NCBI GenBank assembly: GCA_034509495.1
Contig: CM067523.1
Location: forward strand, 17,183,052 to 17,247,051
Origin: Acestrorhynchus altus
Lineage: Eukaryota > Chordata > Actinopteri > Characiformes > Acestrorhynchidae
Reading direction: 5' to 3'
DNA: 64,000 nucleotides
This document shows positions 57,110 to 64,000 of this stretch, piece by piece. Positions within the stretch are counted from its first letter, which is position 1; each line of letters opens with the position of its first letter. Made by a program: the position numbers and the translations under genes. The notes under the pieces are model-generated. The model saw nothing but the letters and a program-made list of their open reading frames with translations. It did no database searches and was not told where the DNA came from.

Positions 57110-59500
57110 AAGTTTATTGTCACATCACATTACATTACAGGGGTGTAAGGGTAAGTGAAAAGTGTCAAGTTCCTCGCAGTAGGAAAACAAGATGTAAAAT
57201 ATACGTACATATATGTAATATAAATAGAATATATACACATTAACTTACACCATTGCATTACACTGCACTGGGGTATAGAATTAATTGTAGCTGTAGTGTG
57301 AGACGGTAAGTGTCTCCCACCACCTGCACTGGGTCTAAGGGGCTTCCCAGGACAGAACTGGCCTTCTAAATGACTTTGTTCAGTCTCTTTCTGTCTACTG
57401 TCAAAATACTGCTGCCCCAGCAGACCACACCATAAAAGATGTCAGATGCCACCTCTGTGTCAATGAAGGTCCTGAGGAGTGCACTCCAAATGACCTCTGT
57501 TTCCTCAGTAGGTGGAAGTCCTGAATCAGTCCTCTGTACTTGCTGTCCTCCTCATTATTTATGATGCCAACGGAGTAATCTGAGAAATTCTGGATGTGAC
57601 AGGTTGGTGAGCTGTACATGAAGTCAGCAGTGTACAGGGTGAAGAGGAACAGTGCCAGGACCGTTCCTTGAGGGGCCCCTGTACTTTTGTCGGTTGGTGA
57701 GGTAATCCAGTATCCAGTTAGAGGAGTGACTATCCACACCAACATGTTCCAGCCTGTCCTTCTGGAGCCTAGGTTGTATGCTGTTAAAGGCACTGGAAAA
57801 GTCAAATAAGGTGATTTTCACAGTGTTCTCCAGGTGAGAGAGCACTGTGTAGATCATAAATGACAGTGTTGTCCACCCCAATGCCAGGCTGAAAGGGTCC
57901 TTGTATGCACTCACCAGAGAGCAGAGATGCGTAAGGACCAGCCTCTCCAGTGACTTCATTAGATGAGAAGTCCGTGCCACTGGCTTGTAGCTATTTAGGT
58001 AATTTGGGTGCTGCATTTGTGATACAGGTACCACACAAGATGTTTTCCAAAGCTGTGGTAGTCTTCCCTACTTCACTCTTATGTTGAACATGTGCTCAAC
58101 TACACTGCAGAGCTGATCTACACAGCACTTGAGGACCCTGGCACTGATGCCATCCAGACCTACAGCTTTCCTTGTGTTGGTTTTTTTACCTCATTCCTCA
58201 CCTGTGCCATTGAAAAGGACAGACTGAAGCAGGGGGGCTAAGTGCTGGAGTGTGTGAATGGCAGATTGGAGCTGTCAGCAGATGAACCAGAGGGGTGGTG
58301 GCAGTGAGTTCTGAGCTGTTATAAAGGGGGAAGGGCAGCATGCTGGTAGTGTCCCAGAGTAAGGGTTCAGCAGGGATGTCTGTGTGGCTTGAGGGGCCGG
58401 TGAGTGATCAAATCTATCAGAAAAGGTTGTTTACCCACTTCTGGTCTCCCACCACCTGGGAGTCAGGTTTCTTGTGGACAGAGATGGTTTTAAGGCCTTT
58501 CAGAACGTCACTGACATTTTTGTGCTGTAACTGATCTTCCAGCTTCCTCCTGTAGCTGTTTTTCCCTCTCGCAGATCTTCCTACTCAGTTCCCTCTGCAC
58601 ATCTTTCAGCTCATCCTTGTTACCTGACCTGAAAGCCCTCTTCTTACTAGAATTTTATTGTCTGTGGTATGACAGGTTACATACTGGGTGAAGGTGGGTA
58701 GAGTGGAGGATGGAGAAGCATGATTAAAGTGTCCAAAGATAAGGAGGAGGGCTTGTGGGTGCTGTGTTTGCAGTCTGCACACAGTTGAGTGCAGGATGTC
58801 ACAAGCCTTGTCAGCGTTATTTGTTTTTTAACAGTGATGTGCCCAGAAATACATCATTTATGTTTCACAAAAGAGTGCCAGTCTGCCTGCTTTTCCTCTT
58901 ACCACTCTCCACTGTCCTGTCTTCCCCCAGTGAGGCAAGTCTGGAGTTACCGCAGTTAGCCATGACTCCATAAAGGATCTGTGAATGTCAGCTATATAGA
59001 TGGAGGGTGGCTTTGACTCAGTGGAGGATGTGGCTCCATGTAGACACTGTGATTTGCTTCAAAACAAGCATAGAATGAGTTTACTTCATCTGGATGAGTT
59101 GCACTGGTGCCTCTCATGGAGTTTAACCCCTGCCACATGGTTCTGACACTGGTGGTGTTAAACTGTGCTTCCATTTTGTCTCTGTACTCACATTTTGCTG
59201 CTTTTATGGTCTTTCGGAGAGCATAGCTGGCTTTTTATACTCTTTCATGTTCACAGAGTGAAAAGCAGTGATACATGCATCCAGAGCTGTGCAAACGTTA
59301 CAGTTGAGCCATGGCTTCTCATTGGAGTAAACACGAATTGTCTTTGTGGGCACATCCTTTTTTATGCACTTTTTGCTGAATCCAGTGACTGAATAAGCAA
59401 ATTCATCAATGGTGTTAGATGAATCACGAAACATCTCACAATCCTGTCTGAGTCTGAGTGGTCCGACTAGCAGAACTTCCTTGATGGTGGGTGGTTCCTG
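57110..59500 (-). mobile_element. CR1/L2/Rex1-like LINE, 5'-truncated, catalytic Asp lost
   Basis: A non-LTR retrotransposon on the minus strand. From 59434 downwards: MFRDSSNTIDEFAYSV, KPWLNCNVCTALDACITAF, then TMWQGLNSMRG (59160-58990). The reverse transcriptase follows: LNSYKPVARTSHLMKSLERL, FDFSSAFNSIQP with the first catalytic Asp (57840-57760), GAPQGTVLALFLFTLYTADF, then FSDYSVG near 57560, where the catalytic pair Asp-Asp of F-DD is changed to Asp-Tyr. LLRKQRSFGV and GSPLDPVQ-like remnants follow in other frames. The endonuclease is absent, so it is 5'-truncated. The 3' end toward 57110 has TTTATTGTCACATCACATTA, consistent with its 3' UTR. Many frame changes; inactive. Confidence 0.88.
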
Positions 59501-59564
59501 GTTTTCTTTTGGCCTATAGGTGGGCAGGAACAGGATAGAGGAGGGATTTGACTTGTTTTTAGTG

Positions 59565-60289
59565 TTTATAAGAAAAAAAATCTATTGTAGTAATTTTTAT
59601 GAAAACTTGCTAAAATTTTTAACAATATTTACATTCAATTTAAATTCAATTTACATCTCAAATGAAGACAAATTTGAGTAGCCTGGGAAAATAATATCTG
59701 GCATACAAGACTCCAGATGTGTCTCACAAATACTGAACTTTCCCTGTGTGGAGGTGGGAAAGTTCTTTGTGTTGTGGTGTGAGTGCATTCCCATTAGATC
59801 CTCCTACATGTGGTAATTATGTCCCAGGCCTGACGTTGATTTGGTGGATCACCAACAGAACCACCACCAGTTTTAATAAAGGACTAATGTCTTAGTAAAG
59901 GATCCCGGTCTGCTTACTTAGCTAATTTAATGTCATCCTGTCAAACATACATTATACTGTTTCAGCACTACTTGCATCATTGCCCTGTTCTTCTGCTGAA
60001 GCCTGTAACAGGTCTCTTGACTTTTTTGTTGACAGTAATGGCTGTTCAGTCCAGTATGCAGCCTGTGAATTGTCCATGTAATGTTATTTCCCCACTTCCT
60101 TTAAATTCTTTTGACACATTCCATCCTGTCAGTGTAGAATATCTGATGGATGTGATTAGGAAATTCTTGCACTTTTCATGTAATACCATCTTCTTTATTA
60201 AAAGAAATGGTGGATATTGGCCCTAAAATTCTTTTCAGGCCACAGGATGTGTTCCTTCATATTTAAAGTATGCATTGTTCAGCCATTAG
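59565..60289. other. No gene seen
   Basis: No recognised gene or element. Confidence 0.45.
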
Positions 60290-61045
60290 TAAGCCCACTT
60301 TAGACACTGTTGTGCTATATCAAAGAGACGGTGGTGGTAAATCAGCTCAGTGCTGTTCTGGAGAAATACAGTATTTATGATAAATTCCAGTCTTGGTTTC
60401 CTGACCTGCAGAGACCACTGTTTTGAGGGTTTCTAAAGATTTGTCAATATCTTCACATGCAGAGAATTGCTCAGTATTAGTATCGTTGACCTTAGCTCTG
60501 GTTTGACACTGTGGATCATCGAATTTTGATATATACGTGACTTGGTGGGCTTATCTCCCTCAGTACTAAGTTTACAGTTTTACTGTGAGTATCAGAAATC
60601 AGTTTTAGGAGCACTGTTCTTTATATATGCTGCCTTGTGTTCGGTTCTCCTCACTTAGTGTGTCTGCTTGTGATTGGCTACTGGTGATGCAGAATGCTGC
60701 TGCTAGATTACCCCCTCTCAAACAGAAGGTCTCCTAGAAGACCTTTGCTCATATCTCTCCACTTGCTTCCTATTGAGTACTGCATCCAGTTTTACATATA
60801 GAGCACTGTTCGGTCAGGCTCTCATGCTGACCTCCTTCACCAATGTGTATCAGCTCAATCTCTTCGGTCAAATAAATTAAATCTGCTCTGTTCAATGTTC
60901 TCACCTAAAGACACATGGGGATGGAGATTCTGAGGTCCACTTTTCTCAGATCTGATCTGCTGATTCTCTGGGGTATCTTTTAAAAAGCAGTGACTGAGTG
61001 GCTGTGAAAAAGGCTATATAATTTAATTTCACATACTTTTTTCAC
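60290..61045 (+). mobile_element. LINE relic with reverse transcriptase fragments (L2/CR1 type)
   Basis: VVNQLSAVLEKYSIYDKFQS (60335-60395), LWFDTVDHRIL (60500-60530) with the Asp of the AFDTVDH motif, FRSTVLYICCLV-like remnant, and MQNAAARL-like TGATGCAGAATGCTGCTGCT (60686-60705) followed by SLHLLPIEY appear in order but in shifting frames. These are the reverse transcriptase and terminal parts of a fish LINE. The 3' end GGCTATATAATTTAATTT at about 61010-61027 fits an L2-type tail. Different from the LINE at 57110-59500. Confidence 0.72.
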
Positions 61046-61049
61046 TTAC

Positions 61050-61607
61050 CATATTTTCACTCTATTAAACACTCCTGCCAAGTTGCTCCACCTTGTAGAT
61101 GTGAAGAACGAGGTAGAAGCTTATCTGTTCCTCTTCTAGTCCTTCAGCATGTCAGGGTCACTGCTGTCCTGACAATGAGCAACCACCCAAACAAGTCCGG
61201 CTCTGTGATGGCCGTGAGAAGAATTGTTTTTTGGAACACAACATTATACATGGTTCTGTTGGAATGATATGGTCTACACTTAGCTACACTCCTCTCTTCA
61301 GTAGTAGTTGGAGCAACAGATTGTAAAGTCTGCATAGATGGGAGACATGCACAGATTAAAGCTTGCTGAGGTCCATAGATCTCCAAGTACCACAGAGAGA
61401 AGCAATTCAGAAAGCAAGCCCCCACAGTCCTTGAGAATTTGTCTGCAGGGAACTGATAGGATAGCTCACCCATCCAACACACGTAAATACTGTATTCCTA
61501 AGTCCTGTTAAACTCAGCGTGAGATTTGCCTTAGGGAGGCTCCTAAGGAATATCAGGGACATTCTTTTGAGTTTGTATGAGAAGATGAGATCAGAGTTGT
61601 TTGATTA
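61050..61607. other. No gene seen
   Basis: No recognised gene or element. Confidence 0.45.
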
Positions 61608-62090
61608 CTGACTGTAGTCCATCTGTTTCTCTGCATACTTTTTAATCCTCCTTTCACCCTGATCGTCAATGGTCAGGACCCTACAGGACCACCACAGACC
61701 AGATATTATGTTGGTAGTGAGTCATTCTCAGCACTGCAATGACACTGACATGGTGGAATGGTGAGGATGACCAACACTAACTGTGCAGAAACAGATGAGC
61801 TTCTGTCTCTGACTTTACATCTGAGCAACCAGGTGGACAGTGACTGGATGCAATGTTTAAAAACTCCTGCAGGACTTGTGCATCTGATCCACTCGTATCA
61901 GTGCCACATGTCATTGTCATTGCAGTGCTGAGATTGACCCACCAACCACATCGTACCTGCTCTGGTCCTCTGAGTTCCTGCTGACCATTGAAGAACAGTG
62001 AAAGGAAACAGGTGGACTGCAGTCTGTAATTATAGAACTACAAGGTGCTGCTGTATGGTCAGTGGAGCTGATACTATAGGTAGTGGGAGT
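61608..62090. mobile_element. Long inverted-repeat element, non-coding
   Basis: The left arm GACTGTAGTCCATCTGTTTC ... CAATGGTCAGGA pairs with the right arm CTGACCATTGAAGAACAG ... GGTGGACTGCAGTC. The inner sequences also pair (TCAGCACTGCAATGACA with TTGCAGTGCTGAG). It is palindromic over most of its length and has no coding capacity. I recall this family as abundant in otophysan fishes; superfamily not assigned. A single arm also lies at 40249-40378. Confidence 0.78.
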
Positions 62091-62098
62091 ACAGGCAA

Positions 62099-62118
62099 TG
62101 TGTGTGTGTGTGTGTGTA
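62099..62118. repeat. Short (GT)n run
   Basis: Ten GT units. Confidence 0.85.
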
Positions 62119-62436
62119 TTTACACTTTAAACTGCAGGGCCATTTGGGTTCAGATGCGTTTGAAGGTTATAGAGCCACCTACATGCAGTGAGAGAAAACA
62201 CCACCAAAAACAAGCTCCAGCTTTTTTTTTGACACTCCGTAACTTTTTTCTCGAGCATGAATAGAAGCCAAGGAAACTTATTTCAGCCCGTCCCACACAC
62301 ACAGTTTTCCCAGATCTCTAATCAACAATCAGTCACTTCCAAACCACCACTGCTCAAGGTTGGAAACACCTACCTGTGTTTACTGAAGCAGCACAAATGC
62401 ATTTACTACCGTCTGAATTAAAATAATCACCTTATA

Positions 62437-62640
62437 CCCAGTAGGGCTGTATAGACTATGGATCACCAGCCCTACATTCCAGTAGGCTTAAACTTCATCC
62501 CAAATGTAACACACCCCTTTTCAACCAATCAGGACTTCTGAAAGCAGTAAATATTTGAATCAGGTGGGGTGGATTAGGGATGAATCTAAAGCCTATAGGA
62601 AGGTAGCTCTCCTGGACCAGGGTTGGTGACCCCTGAATTA
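62437..62640. mobile_element. hAT-like palindromic MITE
   Basis: The right end GGTAGCTCTCCTGGACCAGG, then GTTGGTGACCCCTGA, pairs with a diverged left end GGATCACCAGCCCTAC. The interior has AACCAATCAGGACTTCTGAA. The family is also seen at 43165. Confidence 0.65.
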
Positions 62641-62649
62641 TACATAATC

Positions 62650-63440
62650 ACATATGTTTAAATGCACCACGTAACAAGTATAGCATGGTTTCAATAAATA
62701 AATAAATAATCCTCAAGACAAAACATTTGGGCACGCTGGCTTTCAATGATCAGGTGACTGATGTTTCACCTGATCTCAGCACACCAGTTTGTCCCCTGCA
62801 AACTCTACTTCATATACTGTATTTTGGTTTGTGTGGTCGTCTACCTTTCTTCGGAAATGTAATCACCATGTACTCGGGTAATATTCTGAGCCATGTCACC
62901 TTCTTGGAGATATAAGGTTCTGCCAGACATTTTTATCAAAATGGAGTTACATATTTTTATTCTGTGACTTCTTAACCTTATTTTTTAAATTGTGTGTATT
63001 TTAGACTCTTTATCTAGAAATCAGAAAGCTTCTATCTCCATATCTGTCAATTGGTTCATTGCAATTGCATCGTTACAGTGCACTCTAATAAGAGCACTGT
63101 AAATAAAAAAATATTATGCATTTTATAAAAAAAAAAAATATATAACATTTTTTTTTGGCCCACAATTATTGTATAGGTACCCTTAATCCATGGTAATATG
63201 TGTGAAAAAGTGGCAGAGGTTGTTTTTGTCTTTGTTTTTTTTTAAACCTGCTCTATACTGAGGTGTCACCAGTTTTTAAGATCATAAAAAACGACACATT
63301 GATTTTGTATTTGTCCAAACGTGGGTTATTGTTGCAATGGCATGCGTTTCGCACTGTCTGATAACCATCTCCGAAAATATCGCACACAAAAAGTTTTTCT
63401 TTTAACACTTTACTGTACCTTAAACAGTTTTAGAATGGCA
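62650..63440. other. No gene seen
   Basis: AT-rich sequence with an A/T run at 63127-63155. No gene or element. Confidence 0.5.
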
Positions 63441-63442
63441 AC

Positions 63443-63680
63443 ACTCTAAATGGACCAAAGTATTGGGACACCTGCTTATTAAAGTTGGAGTAACTGTCTC
63501 TACTGTCCAGGGAAGACTTTCTATTAGAGCTTAATGTAGGGTTTCCTGTAAGGATTTGATTGCATTCAGTGGCATAAAGCATTAATGAGGTCTGGATGCT
63601 CACCATCAGGACAGGATGCTCGACATTCGACCATTCCAGGTTCCCAAGTTACTTCTCCCATGATTAGATTCCCTGTTTAT
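63443..63680 (+). mobile_element. Tc1-type relic, family B, copy 4
   Basis: AATGGACCAAAGTATTGGGA with ACACCTGC, GTCTCTACTGTCCAGGGAAG and AAGGATTTGATTGCATTCAG are shared with the other family B copies. This is the only copy retaining the end-like first block. Confidence 0.7.
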
Positions 63681-63853
63681 CGATTGATGGATTGTTTAAA
63701 ACTGTGAATATAGTTGATGATTCTTTGCTCAGTTCTCTTTATGTTCAATGCAGGTGTTACTCAGATATACACAGTTTGAGGACCACCAGTGAGAGACCTA
63801 AACCTGGTACACTAATGCTGTGAATTGAATGCTGTGAATGACCTGTGTATTAT

Positions 63854-63855
<2 letters not shown>

Positions 63856-63921
<66 letters not shown>
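63856..63921. repeat. (CA)n microsatellite
   Basis: About 33 CA units. Confidence 0.98.
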
Positions 63922-63924
<3 letters not shown>

Positions 63925-64000
63925 GCAGTTTATTGTTTGGTGCATGGCAAACAGAGAGAGAGAGAATTAAAGGCAAGCAGACTAAAAACCACAAAGAAAA

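Overview
This window is vertebrate nuclear DNA, almost certainly from a ray-finned (teleost) fish. The evidence is split coding sequence with GT-AG introns, dense CA/GT/GA microsatellites, several Tc1-type DNA transposons, RTE-like and CR1/L2/Rex1-like LINEs, a tRNA-derived SINE, and palindromic MITEs of the kind common in fish genomes. One long inverted-repeat element (about 61608-62090, second copy 40249-40378) resembles one I remember as abundant in otophysan fishes (characins, catfishes and relatives). That narrower placement is from memory. No prokaryotic, phage or CRISPR-type system is present.

Only one host gene can be supported: mettl15 on the + strand, the vertebrate member of the MraW/RsmH rRNA N4-cytosine methyltransferase family (mitochondrial 12S rRNA m4C). 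Two consecutive exons are visible, 31190-31326 and 56473-56664. They join in frame across an intron of about 25.1 kb. Exon A carries the SAM-binding glycine-rich motif and exon B the GCSSMQ...RGFS...DGPLDMRMD signature. The start of the gene and its C-terminal half are not recognisable here, so 1-31189 is probably upstream intron or 5' flank, and the next intron runs off the right end.

Layout. 1-10.4 kb is a transposon graveyard: a Tc1-like transposase, Tc3-like fragments split by an RTE-like LINE at 5316-7545, a CR1/L2-type LINE end and another Tc1 relic. 10.4-23 kb is quieter and holds three unusual tandem structures: a four-copy array of about 90 bp, a two-copy duplication of about 205 bp and a Thr/Pro/Ser-type minisatellite. 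23-34 kb holds two Tc1 elements, SINE fragments, mettl15 exon A and a hairpin-type MITE. 34-39 kb is dominated by satellites: GA/GT runs, an 830-bp polypyrimidine minisatellite and a 1.15-kb minisatellite of about 24 bp. 40-54 kb contains SINE and MITE fragments, a 534-bp palindromic Tc1 derivative, a second Tc3-like relic and an unnamed repeat family with five copies. 55-64 kb holds exon B, a minus-strand CR1/L2-like LINE, a second LINE relic, the long inverted-repeat element and more Tc1 fragments.

Every transposon coding region seen is broken by stops, frameshifts, truncation or lost catalytic residues, so no element here looks able to move by itself. The most notable items are the mettl15 gene structure, the two large minisatellites, the 90-bp array and the five-copy repeat, two copies of which share an identical junction with a Tc1 fragment. 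I found no convincing new biochemical system.
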